DNA of 64,000 bases from Gammaproteobacteria bacterium (GTDB lineage: Bacteria > Pseudomonadota > Gammaproteobacteria > Ga0077536). The notes beneath the pieces are model-generated. The model worked only from the letters and a program-made list of their open reading frames with translations. It did not search any database and had not been told where the DNA came from. Location: NCBI GenBank assembly GCA_021773835.1, contig JAJFJQ010000070.1, positions 1 through 64,000 of the forward strand, given 5' to 3'. Below are positions 17,992 through 26,625 of the stretch, piece by piece; the first letter of the stretch is position 1, and each line of letters opens with the position of its first letter. A program made the translations under genes and the position numbers.

Positions 17992-19047
17992 ATGACATAC
18001 ATTGCAAAACCAAAGCTTGCGCACCCGGGAATTCCGACAAATGAACTCGGCTACACCCGCCGCTATTATGAAGGAGCGGTATCAACCTTATGCGCTGGCT
18101 GCGGTCACGATTCGATCAGCGCTGGTATCGTGCAGGCGTTTTTCGAGCTCAACATCGAGCCGCATCGTGTTGCCAAGCTGTCTGGAATCGGATGCTCCTC
18201 GAAAACGCCAACCTATTTTCTCGGTAGTTCCCATGGCTTGAACAGTGTGCACGGGCGCATGCCGTCGGTACTTACCGGTGCGAACCTTGCCAATCGCGAA
18301 TTGATTTATCTCGGCGTATCAGGTGACGGTGACTCTGCGTCGATCGGGCTTGGACAGTTTGCCCATTGTCTGCGCCGCGGTGTGAATATGGTGTACATAG
18401 TTGAGAACAACGGTGTATATGGTTTGACCAAAGGCCAATTCTCCGCTACCGCCGACAAGGGATCGAAATCGAAGCGCGGCATCACCAACGCTGATAGCAA
18501 TATCGACATGGTTGGACTTGCGCTGCAATTGGGCGCGACCTTTGTGGCGCGAAGCTTTTCTGGCGATAAGGCCCAACTCGTACCACTGCTGAAGGCCGCT
18601 GTGGAGCATAAGGGAGCGGCATTCATCGACGTTATCAGCCCCTGCGTCGCGTTCAATAATCACGCCGGGTCAACGAAAAGCTACGATTATGTTCGCGAGC
18701 ACAACGAGGTCTTGAACCAGCTCGATTTTATGCCACGGCGAGAGCCGATCACGGCGGATTATGAAGCGGGCGAGGTGGAAGAAATTCGCCAGCACGATGG
18801 CCAAGTGCTTCGCTTACGCAAAGTGTCGAAAGATTATGATCCGCATGACCGCATAGCGGCCATGAATATTCTTCAAGCGCGTGCCGCCGAAGGCGAGATC
18901 GTCACTGGTCTTATATATTTTGACCGCGAAGCCGAGGATCTACACAGCAATCTGAACACCGTTGAATTTCCGCTGAATACACTTGGTGAAGAAGAGCTGT
19001 GCCCTGGCAGCGCTGCGCTTGATTTGTTCAACGCCGATTTGCAATAG
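17992..19047 (+). CDS. korB: 2-oxoacid:ferredoxin oxidoreductase beta subunit
   Basis: This 351-residue protein is the thiamine-diphosphate-binding beta subunit. LCAGCGHDS (C34, C37) is a typical iron-sulphur ligand region, and SGDGDSASIGLGQFAHCLRRG is the ThDP/magnesium motif. VENNGVYGLTKGQFSAT is a strongly conserved beta-subunit stretch. ISPCVAFNNH later supplies another cysteine. It forms the catalytic heteromer with the gamma-alpha subunit encoded 17 bp upstream. Together with the KorC-like flavoprotein this gives a NAD(P)H-connected low-potential electron system. Confidence 0.9.
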   Translation: MTYIAKPKLAHPGIPTNELGYTRRYYEGAVSTLCAGCGHDSISAGIVQAFFELNIEPHRVAKLSGIGCSSKTPTYFLGSSHGLNSVHGRMPSVLTGANLANRELIYLGVSGDGDSASIGLGQFAHCLRRGVNMVYIVENNGVYGLTKGQFSATADKGSKSKRGITNADSNIDMVGLALQLGATFVARSFSGDKAQLVPLLKAAVEHKGAAFIDVISPCVAFNNHAGSTKSYDYVREHNEVLNQLDFMPRREPITADYEAGEVEEIRQHDGQVLRLRKVSKDYDPHDRIAAMNILQARAAEGEIVTGLIYFDREAEDLHSNLNTVEFPLNTLGEEELCPGSAALDLFNADLQ

Positions 19048-19072
19048 TTCGATCTACTAGCCCTAAGGATTG

Positions 19073-19873
19073 ATGCAATCTGTTCTAGTTACGGGCGCGA
19101 CCGATGGAATTGGCCGCGCTACCGCACATGGCCTCGTGCAACGCGGCTGGCACGTTCTGATGCACGGCCGCACCGAAGCGAGAGCACGCAAACAAGCACA
19201 AAAGTTGGCAGACGCTAATGGAAAAGTTACACCGGTATGGGGTGACTTCGCCGTGATGAAAGAGGTTGTCGACCTTGCTGCACAAGTTAAATCGGAGATC
19301 CCTGCACTTGACGTTCTAGTGAACAACGCAGGGATCTACGCCGATCGACAAACCTTCAATGCGGACGGATTCGAGATGACCATGGCGGTTAACTACTTTG
19401 CACCGTTTTTGCTGACCCAGCATCTGTTTTCACCCCTTATCGCCGCTCCTGCCGCACGCATCGTCAACGTCAGTTCGATGACCCACAGTGGCGCGTCCTT
19501 AGACTTCGACGATCTACACTTCGAGAAGCATTGGAGTAGTTACACTGCCTACGCTACGTCTAAGCTCGCGAATATCCTGTTTACCAAGCGTCTCGCCACC
19601 GAGATCAAACGCACGACTGCAACCACCAACGCCCTGCATCCAGGAGTGATTGGGACAAAGCTCCTGCGCCAGGGATTCGGTATGGGGGGTGGATCGGTCG
19701 AGGACGGCGCACGTTGTTCGTTATTCCTTGCGACGTCGCCGAAACTAGCGTCCGTCTCGGGTAAGTATTTCGTTGATTGTCGTGAGGAGAAACCGGCAGC
19801 GAAGGCACGCGACGAACGCCTGGGCTCGAAACTCTGGGATGAGTCATTGAGCTTGCTCGGCGATTATCTTTAG
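19073..19873 (+). CDS. Short-chain dehydrogenase/reductase
   Basis: This 266-residue protein is a classical-type SDR. It shows the cofactor motif VTGATDGIGRATA, with HGRT after strand 2 suggesting NADP. VLVNNAGIYA is the NNAG motif, and NVSSMTH with YTAYATSKLANIL gives the catalytic serine, tyrosine and lysine. NALHPGVIGTKLL is the usual PG segment. It resembles retinol-dehydrogenase-like SDRs. AAGGA lies just before the ATG at 19073, and the gene follows korB by 25 bp, so it is probably the last gene of the kor operon. The substrate is unknown. Confidence 0.85.
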   Translation: MQSVLVTGATDGIGRATAHGLVQRGWHVLMHGRTEARARKQAQKLADANGKVTPVWGDFAVMKEVVDLAAQVKSEIPALDVLVNNAGIYADRQTFNADGFEMTMAVNYFAPFLLTQHLFSPLIAAPAARIVNVSSMTHSGASLDFDDLHFEKHWSSYTAYATSKLANILFTKRLATEIKRTTATTNALHPGVIGTKLLRQGFGMGGGSVEDGARCSLFLATSPKLASVSGKYFVDCREEKPAAKARDERLGSKLWDESLSLLGDYL

Positions 19874-19955
19874 ACGATGCGGACAGCGAAGGTCGAGCAA
19901 TGCACAAAGATGCGATAAGGTTAACAGACTTAATTAAAATGCTTGAATCGAACCA

Positions 19956-21749
19956 ATGAACGAAAAACGACAGCCGTTGTACGGTCTCGCCATCATCCTA
20001 ATTTCGCTGTTGATTCACAATTTGGTATTCGCCCAGGCAGCCGTCGACCCGGCACCACCGGCAGCAGAGCCACCACCGATACCCGATTATTTGATGTCGC
20101 CACGCGCGACCATGGAAGCCTTCCTGGCCGCAATGAAGGCGATCCGCAACGGCGATGATGAAAAATTCGCGCAAGCCATCGAAACCTTAGATCTTTCTGA
20201 GATAAACCCCTTGGTGCGCGCTGAAAAAGGCCGCGACCTCGCCTGGATTCTGCAAGAAGTCATCGATCGAACCCGCAAGCCGGATGTTAAGCGCTTTTCA
20301 ACACGAAAGACCGGCAAGCCCTTCGTCTTTCATACCTATGAAAACGGGAAAGTCGAAATCGTATTTACCGAACACCAAGGTTGGCGCTTTAGCACCGCAA
20401 CCGTTGCGGCGTTGCCAACGCTGCTCGACGAGCTGTCAGACACAGACAAAGTTGAGGGGACCGACGAAGTCAGCGTGACCCGCATGCCGTTACACCTGCG
20501 CCTTAGGGGCATGATTCCGGCGAAATGGAAAGAACAAGGACTGATCCTCGAACATTGGCAGTGGATCGCAATCTTCGTCATTGTCCTGGCCGGCATCATT
20601 CTGGACAAACTCGTCTCGGTGTTTTTGGGTCTGATTGTCAAGTATTGGCGCACTCACTTTGCAAAAGGGAGTTTCCGAAACATTTCCGATTCCATCCTTC
20701 GACCATTTGGTCTGATGGCGATGGCGTTCGCCTGGTGGGCAGGCCTGAATGTCCTTGGCCTTGCTGCCAACGTGTTGGTTATTTTATTGGTGTCGGTCAA
20801 ATTTCTCGCCGCGTTGTCGACGGTTTGGGGTGCATACCGGCTAGTCGACCTGCTTTCAGCTTTTTTACAGGACGCAGCAGAAAAGACCATAAGCCGGCTT
20901 GATGATGCGCTCGTGCCCATGGTGACGAAAACGATGAAAGTTTTTGTCACGGTAATGGGCGCGGTATTCATCGCGGACAACCTAGACATTGATGTCACCA
21001 GCCTACTTGCCGGCCTCGGCCTAGGTGGCCTTGCCTTCGCGCTCGCCGCCAAGGATGTCGCCGGGAATCTATTCGGATCAGTCACCGTGCTGCTGGATCA
21101 GACTTTTCACGTTGGCGACTGGGTGATAATCGGCGATGTTGAGGGCTCGGTTGAACACATTGGTTTTCGTAGTACGCGTATTCGGACGTTCTACAACTCG
21201 CAAGTCTCGGTGCCGAACTCGAATCTGATCACGGCAAATGTCGACAACATGGGTAAACGCAGCTATCGCCGTCTTAGCTGCAAAATGTCGCTCGCCTATG
21301 ACACGCCTCCAGAGCGCATCGATGCATTTTGTGAAGGCGTTCGCGAGCTCGTGCGCCAACACCCGTATACGCGCAAGGATTATTTCCACGTCTATTTGAA
21401 TGAATTTAGCGCTTCAGCCTTGGAAGTCCTGGTTTATGTTTTTTGGCAAACGCCGGAATGGGGAACGGAGTTACGCGAACGACATCGCTTTTTGATCGAT
21501 TGCCTGCGGCTCGCTAAACGACTCGGTGTTGAGTTCGCCTACCCGACACAAACTTTATACATGAAGCAAAGCGATAGTGATCTGCTCAACCCAGAGACCG
21601 GCGATTTTTCACCCGCACAATCTGAGCAAGATGCACTCAAGCATGGCGCAGCCGAAGCGCGCTCAGTTGTTGCAGCGACCCTCGGTCTTGGCGTTATTCC
21701 ACCGCCCGTGGACGCCGCGGGCAGTGGGAGTTCAGACGAGGGCGAATAG
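19956..21749 (+). CDS. MscS-family mechanosensitive channel
   Basis: This 597-residue protein has a signal peptide (cleavage near FAQA, residue 27), a periplasmic domain of about 160 residues, and four or five membrane helices. The pore helix and beta domain are clear: LDIDVTSLLAGLGLGGLAFALAAKDVAGNLFG near residue 345, then HVGDWVIIGDVEGSVEHIGFRSTRI and SVPNSNLI. It would release solutes on osmotic downshock. The N-terminal periplasmic domain makes it larger than basic MscS, like YbiO or MscK-type relatives. The C-terminal 60 residues are acidic and variable. It stands alone. Confidence 0.88.
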   Translation: MNEKRQPLYGLAIILISLLIHNLVFAQAAVDPAPPAAEPPPIPDYLMSPRATMEAFLAAMKAIRNGDDEKFAQAIETLDLSEINPLVRAEKGRDLAWILQEVIDRTRKPDVKRFSTRKTGKPFVFHTYENGKVEIVFTEHQGWRFSTATVAALPTLLDELSDTDKVEGTDEVSVTRMPLHLRLRGMIPAKWKEQGLILEHWQWIAIFVIVLAGIILDKLVSVFLGLIVKYWRTHFAKGSFRNISDSILRPFGLMAMAFAWWAGLNVLGLAANVLVILLVSVKFLAALSTVWGAYRLVDLLSAFLQDAAEKTISRLDDALVPMVTKTMKVFVTVMGAVFIADNLDIDVTSLLAGLGLGGLAFALAAKDVAGNLFGSVTVLLDQTFHVGDWVIIGDVEGSVEHIGFRSTRIRTFYNSQVSVPNSNLITANVDNMGKRSYRRLSCKMSLAYDTPPERIDAFCEGVRELVRQHPYTRKDYFHVYLNEFSASALEVLVYVFWQTPEWGTELRERHRFLIDCLRLAKRLGVEFAYPTQTLYMKQSDSDLLNPETGDFSPAQSEQDALKHGAAEARSVVAATLGLGVIPPPVDAAGSGSSDEGE

Positions 21750-21810
21750 TTCACCGCCCAATATCGCGACGCCGGTCTAGCGCGGCACTATCTCCAAGAA
21801 AGTTCGAACC

Positions 21811-21839
21811 AACATCATTCAGGCGAAGGCGCGATCCAA
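21811..21839. repeat. Degraded copy of the 21873 palindromic repeat
   Basis: The stretch CATCATTCAGGCGAAGGCGC followed by GATCC matches the repeat at 21869-21896 at most positions but has lost the right arm. It appears to be a decayed copy of the same element. Confidence 0.45.
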
Positions 21840-21868
21840 ACTCAGTCCGACGATGACACTTATTCCAA

Positions 21869-21896
21869 CGTCATTCCGGCGAAGGCCGGAATCCAC
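21869..21896. repeat. Proteobacterial ATTCCGGC-type palindromic repeat
   Basis: Positions 21873-21892 form a perfect palindrome with 8-nt arms ATTCCGGC and GCCGGAAT around GAAG. The sequence, including the flanking CGTC and CCAC, is a widespread intergenic repeat seen in many proteobacterial genomes. It lies between the convergent MscS and LLM genes and could act as their shared transcript end. Confidence 0.6.
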
Positions 21897-22007
21897 TACA
21901 AGTTATAAAGAGCTACTAACTCGATCCCACCCATCCGGCCCCCCCAACGACGGCGGAAATGCGAATCGTTTGTTGGAACAAGTCTTGTGAGATCACGCGA
22001 CCGGCGA

Positions 22008-22877
22008 TTAACCCGGCGCAAAAGCCTCCAGCGCCGCCCAATCGGGCCCGGCTTGGCCGTCGGCTCGCAGCGGCTGGATCACGACTTGATCGGCACCGCC
22101 GTCGAAGTACTTCTGAAGTTTCGCCTTAATTTCATCGGCCTCACCCCAATAGACCATGGCATCCATCAACCGATCACTCCCGCCATCTTTAAGGTCGTCC
22201 TCGTTGAAGCCTAAGCGAAACCAATTCTTGAAATAGTTCGGCATCGGCAGATAAAACCCCAGATTGGCACGCGCTACCTCTCGCGCTTTAACCGGATCGG
22301 TACACAGCAATACTTTCTGCTCACAGATCACCGCGGCATCTGGGCCCACATTAGCGCGCGAGACGCTGGCTTGCTCTGGCGTGATGTTATAGGGGAAAGC
22401 GCCAAGCGTTCGCTCAGCTGCCAGTTGCGACATCTTCGGTCCAAGCGCTGCCAACACGACCTGCTTTTTCTCTGGTGCACCCATTGCAGCCCATGCCTGA
22501 TCCATGCCGTCGAGATACGACCGCATCATTGCCATCGGCTTTTTATATTCATGACCGCGCACATCAGACACTAACGCCGAATGTGAAACGCCAAGGCCCA
22601 AAACGAAGCGCCCACCGTATAGCGAGTTTAGGGTGTTATGTCCTATCGCCGCCGCCGCCGGGTCGCGTGCGTAGATGTTAGCGATGCCACTGGCAATGTT
22701 GAGCTTGGTCGACTGGCTCAGTAAATAGCTGCCTAGCCCAAGGGCCTCGTACGCGATTGCTTCCGGATACCACAAAGTCGAGTAACCGAGATCTTCGAGC
22801 CGCTTAACCAAATCGGACAATTGACCCGCATCCAACGCGTCGGTCATGGTAAATACACCGTATTTTCCAAACTTCAT
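22008..22877 (-). CDS. LLM-class oxidoreductase, F420-dependent type
   Basis: This 289-residue protein matches the short F420-dependent branch of the luciferase-like family (TIGR03620-like). The start is MKFGKYGVFTMTDALDA, then LEDLGYSTLWYPEA, and GGRFVLGLGVSHSALV near residue 88 is the family motif. QVVIQPLRADG and a final FAPG are typical of the branch. GGAGG lies about 9 nt before the ATG. It follows the NIPSNAP gene by 123 bp on the same strand. It supports F420 use by this organism, although F420 dependence is inferred from similarity. Confidence 0.8.
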   Translation of the reverse strand: MKFGKYGVFTMTDALDAGQLSDLVKRLEDLGYSTLWYPEAIAYEALGLGSYLLSQSTKLNIASGIANIYARDPAAAAIGHNTLNSLYGGRFVLGLGVSHSALVSDVRGHEYKKPMAMMRSYLDGMDQAWAAMGAPEKKQVVLAALGPKMSQLAAERTLGAFPYNITPEQASVSRANVGPDAAVICEQKVLLCTDPVKAREVARANLGFYLPMPNYFKNWFRLGFNEDDLKDGGSDRLMDAMVYWGEADEIKAKLQKYFDGGADQVVIQPLRADGQAGPDWAALEAFAPG

Positions 22878-23000
22878 AGAGGGCCTCCCCGCTTATTATT
22901 GAGTGGCGCAGGATAGCGAATGAATGCGGTTTGCGATAGGCCGTATACCTTCGATTTCGATCTTCGACAGGGTGTGGCGTTGTGCGGTTTTGCTATTCGA

Positions 23001-23624
23001 CTAGCGCACTGGTGAAAATGGTGCAGCAAGCACTATCTTATTTTTCTGTGCGACCAACGTTTCCTTCGGACCCCTAGGCGGCCAGAGCTTTTTCGCCACG
23101 GCCTCAGCTCGCACGGCGCTCCGATGTTCCAAACTTTCATAAGCCCAGATGTGCACGAACTTGAACAAATCACCTATCTCCGAGTGCATTGCCATCACCA
23201 GAGGCGACAATTCGATCCGCTTGGCCAGCTTCTTTTCCCAGTTGCGATACATCTCAGGCATCATCCCCGGCAAGATTTGGTATTCACGCCACTCGAATAT
23301 CGGGCCCAAGTCGCCTTTGGCCATCGTTGGAGAAAACGGTGCGGGAATAAAAATTTCGGAATTCATCGTGTTAGCAAGATGCGCGACCTTCGGGGGCCAG
23401 CCAAGTTTCTTCTCCGGTGGAAACTGTCCACGCTTTTTCTCTCGATCACCTAGATTCTTAAACGGCCAAATGTGGATCACTTCGTTTAGCGGCCCTATCT
23501 CCGTGTAAAAGAATCCGCTAAGCTTCGAGGCCTTTTCGCGTATGGGCAGCGCCTTACCAAATGTGTCAATAAACTCAGGCACTGAGCGCGGCTTCAATTG
23601 ATAGGTGCGTACTTCATAGATCAT
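23001..23624 (-). CDS. NIPSNAP family protein
   Basis: This 207-residue protein has two ferredoxin-like NIPSNAP repeats. The first starts MIYEVRTYQLKPRSVPEFIDTF and contains HIWPFKNLGDRE. The second starts FEWREYQILPGMMPEMYRNW and contains FVHIWAYESLEHRSAVR. The domain binds small molecules, and in bacteria it often sits near oxidoreductases, but no reaction is assigned. AAGGA is placed 8 nt before the ATG. The F420-type LLM gene lies downstream on the same strand, so the two may be co-expressed. Confidence 0.85.
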   Translation of the reverse strand: MIYEVRTYQLKPRSVPEFIDTFGKALPIREKASKLSGFFYTEIGPLNEVIHIWPFKNLGDREKKRGQFPPEKKLGWPPKVAHLANTMNSEIFIPAPFSPTMAKGDLGPIFEWREYQILPGMMPEMYRNWEKKLAKRIELSPLVMAMHSEIGDLFKFVHIWAYESLEHRSAVRAEAVAKKLWPPRGPKETLVAQKNKIVLAAPFSPVR

Positions 23625-23823
23625 GCTATTTCCTTAGTTGGATATCTATTGGCGCTGGTGCGCAGTATTGGATCGCCTGTGCACCATCATAGCGAATACC
23701 CATTACCGCTCCAACGATAAATCAACATCAGACATCCAGGTGCGGCAACGCAGTTCGATGAGTTGTAATGCGCCACTACCTCGGCGCCTACCGAGTCAAA
23801 CGTAAAGCTCGACGAGAACCGAA

Positions 23824-24519
23824 TTGGATTCCGATAGAACAACCGGCCACATAACGGCAACGCAGGCAAAACTCGCGAGAAGTCATCGCGTTGGCGATTT
23901 CCTTTTCTTCGTGCAAATGATCACGGCCGTTGGGTTCATCGGCACTCAAGCGCGGTTAATGCTAAGCACCACCGAAGGGATCAGTTTGACCTGGCTGTCG
24001 TTCTGGGGAGTGTTCCTACTGATCAATCTGTCCTTGTCGGCACGGGCCCATCAACTTCAACCCAGTCGGGTAACGTTTCAAACCGTATTCACTTATGCCA
24101 CTTGGACCGTGGTGGTATTGCTATGCATCGGAATATACATCTGGCGAAACACGAACTTTTGGACGCCGCTGGATACCTGGACCACTGGTTTAGCACTATG
24201 CGGCATCGTTGCAACACTGATGGTTGCATATCACAACAAGCTCACCATCACCGATCCCATTGTGCGCGGCTACCTCGGTGTGTTTTTCAAGGGCGTGCCC
24301 CAGTTAACCCTGGCCTATAACATCACCATGATGGGTGGTGCCGGCATCTCAACGTTCGCCATCGTGACTGGACATATCAACATTTGTACTCGCTTGGGGC
24401 AGGTGTTGATGTCGCTCCGAGAAGCCCGCTGGGACCGTAATCGACTCGGTTCTGCAATCAGCGAGACCGCTAATGAGGGCACTTGGATTGTGGCCACGAT
24501 CGCGTGGTTGATGGTTTAG
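23824..24519 (+). CDS. Unknown multi-pass membrane protein
   Basis: This 231-residue protein is not recognised. It shows about five hydrophobic segments (near residues 28-48, 58-76, 92-110, 121-140 and 158-185), an EGTWIVATIAWLMV C-terminus and no obvious catalytic motif. It starts with TTG at 23824. It stands alone between the NIPSNAP gene and the DUF3300 gene. It could be a permease-like or sensory membrane protein, but the sequence does not decide. Confidence 0.55.
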   Translation: MDSDRTTGHITATQAKLARSHRVGDFLFFVQMITAVGFIGTQARLMLSTTEGISLTWLSFWGVFLLINLSLSARAHQLQPSRVTFQTVFTYATWTVVVLLCIGIYIWRNTNFWTPLDTWTTGLALCGIVATLMVAYHNKLTITDPIVRGYLGVFFKGVPQLTLAYNITMMGGAGISTFAIVTGHINICTRLGQVLMSLREARWDRNRLGSAISETANEGTWIVATIAWLMV

Positions 24520-24645
24520 CCGACCTCACATAAAACCTTGAAATAACAAACAAAACAGTTCAATTCAGGCCACGTTCACACACCCTAGGCTACGCTCGCT
24601 CCATGTTCGAAGACTTAACGCCCGAATCGGCGTAAGGTAGATCCC

Positions 24646-26451
24646 ATGAACAGCTCGACGACGCAACAATCTGTTCTAATAGCCTTGATTTTCGGCCTGA
24701 CCCTCGGCGCCGCGAACACGGCGATTGCGGCGTCGAACCTTGGCTCACTGGCGGTCGCACCGACTACAGATTCAGCTGAACTAATGGACGCCGCAAACCT
24801 AGAGGATGTGGTTGCTCGCGTCGCGCTGTACCCGGACGAACTGCTCGCAATTGTTCTGCCGGCATCCACCTTTCCGCTGCAAATTGTCCAAGCCGCGCGT
24901 TACCTCGAGGCGCACAAAAGTGATCCAACACTCGAACCGAACTCGGCGTGGGACGAGTCGATAGTGGCGCTGCTTAATTACCCTGAAGTGATCGCTCTGT
25001 TAAACGCCGATCTCGATTGGACCTGGCAACTCGGTGACGCGGTAATTAAACAACAGTCCGATGTTATCGTTGCGATAGAACGCTTCCGTGAGCGCGCATA
25101 TGCGGCTGGCAACCTCAAAAGCGATGAGCATAAAGTCGTAAAAAGAGAAAATAACGCCGTGGCAATCACTTCGGCCGATCCCGAAGCGGTTTATGTCCCC
25201 TACTACGAACCGGAACAAATCGTATACCAACAGAACGTTACGCCCTATTACTACTATCCGACACGCTATCCGTTGTACTACTACCCATACTCACCCGGAC
25301 ATGCGTTTCATTCCCGCGCGTTCTGGGGCATAACCACTGCCTTTACGATTGGTTGGTTTACCAAGCACCTGCATTATCATCCCTACGGCTACCGTAGCCA
25401 TCCTTTCTACGGACATCGTTACCACCGGTCTAACTTCAGGCGTCACGGCTTGCATGCCGGGCGCCGTCATCTCAATTCAAAACATCGGCATAAGCGTCAA
25501 TATCACGGCGATTACTGGAACGGGAACAATCGACTCGGTCATCGGCCGCGTCATCTTCGGCACGCACGCGCTCGTCACAACACCGGTTTCAATGGACACC
25601 ATGGGCGTAGCAATGCGCCACTGCGCGCGTCCAACGGATTGTTTGGCAACGGCACCAATCATCACCGTCGTTCGGCCAACCATCACAACCGGCTTCGCGG
25701 TCGACACCAGGGCCAGGCAACCGCTATCCCGCGCGCCGCCAACGGTCTAATCGGAAATGGCGAAAGTAATCGCCGAGGCGTACTAAACCACGGCGACAGG
25801 TTTCGCGGCCGACAGCAATCTCAGGCAACCGCTATCCCGCGCGCCGCCAACGGCCTGATTGGAAATGGCGTGGTTCATCGCCAAAGCGTGCCGGATAGGA
25901 GAAGTGCGACCAGAACCCTACGACGTGGAACTGCAAACACAAGTCAGCGCGCTTCGAATGGGTTTGTCGGCAATAGATCCCCGCGTGCCAACTCCGCGCG
26001 TGCGAACCGTGGTCCACGACAAGCAACTCGTTCTAATCAAAGGCCACGCACCGATCGATCGCAGGCCGCAGGTCGTGGGCGCGGCAGGGTTGCGGACCGG
26101 GGTCCAACCCCTACCGCCGCACCGCCTAATGCAATACAACGGCCCACGCGGTCTTCATCGCAACGGCGCCGTGGCGCGCGTTCCAACACCTCACAAGCAA
26201 TTTTGGCGTACAACAATTTGCGCGGAGGTCCGCGGGCCACGGCCCCCGGTTCACGCCGCGCGACCAGCGCAAGATCCTCCAACCACGCTGCATCTGCGCC
26301 GCGTGCAACCGCCACGCGCGGCAATCGATCATCCGGTCAACCCCGTAATCGATCGTCTAGCACCAGAAGCGGGGCTATGGGAAACCGCTCTGGTCGCGGA
26401 TCCAGATCAGGTGCGACTGGATTTGGCCGTTCCGCTCTGCGCACCCGATGA
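24646..26451 (+). CDS. DUF3300 protein with 36-residue repeats and basic low-complexity tail
   Basis: This 601-residue exported protein has a signal peptide ending near AIAASN. A DUF3300 domain follows (about residues 48-240), with VALYPDELLAIVLPAST and DPEAVYVPYYEPEQIVY. The rest is very rich in H, R, N, G and S. Within it four units of 36 residues begin R-A-(A/S)-N-G-(L/F)-(I/F/V)-G-N; two of them share a nearly identical DNA segment starting at 25714 and 25822 (108-bp period). The function of DUF3300 is unknown. The basic tail may bind cell-wall polymers, metals or nucleic acid (inference). Confidence 0.75.
   Translation: MNSSTTQQSVLIALIFGLTLGAANTAIAASNLGSLAVAPTTDSAELMDAANLEDVVARVALYPDELLAIVLPASTFPLQIVQAARYLEAHKSDPTLEPNSAWDESIVALLNYPEVIALLNADLDWTWQLGDAVIKQQSDVIVAIERFRERAYAAGNLKSDEHKVVKRENNAVAITSADPEAVYVPYYEPEQIVYQQNVTPYYYYPTRYPLYYYPYSPGHAFHSRAFWGITTAFTIGWFTKHLHYHPYGYRSHPFYGHRYHRSNFRRHGLHAGRRHLNSKHRHKRQYHGDYWNGNNRLGHRPRHLRHARARHNTGFNGHHGRSNAPLRASNGLFGNGTNHHRRSANHHNRLRGRHQGQATAIPRAANGLIGNGESNRRGVLNHGDRFRGRQQSQATAIPRAANGLIGNGVVHRQSVPDRRSATRTLRRGTANTSQRASNGFVGNRSPRANSARANRGPRQATRSNQRPRTDRSQAAGRGRGRVADRGPTPTAAPPNAIQRPTRSSSQRRRGARSNTSQAILAYNNLRGGPRATAPGSRRATSARSSNHAASAPRATATRGNRSSGQPRNRSSSTRSGAMGNRSGRGSRSGATGFGRSALRTR
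25607..26046 (+). repeat. 108-bp (36-codon) tandem repeats inside the DUF3300 gene
   Basis: Four units with a 108-bp period lie head to tail in the coding frame. The second and third are most alike in DNA (around 25714-25760 and 25822-25868). The period is a multiple of three, so unit gain or loss keeps the frame. Limits are approximate. Confidence 0.6.
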
Positions 26452-26625
26452 GGATCGGTTTCTTCGATCGAATCTGTCAACTGTCGTTGGGCGTCGGCAA
26501 CTCGTGATATAAACCGCGCTATAACGCGCACGGCCATCGATGGCCTTGGATCATCCACACGGTTTGAATCGAGATGGCCTAACCGCGAATGCGCAAGGCC
26601 ATAATGCGGCTACTAATAGTTTGAG

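Noticed and set aside
25859-26512. A 217-codon plus-strand frame overlapping the end of the DUF3300 gene
   Set aside because: It arises from the repetitive R/G-rich coding sequence in another frame; the DUF3300 frame runs through with its own repeats.
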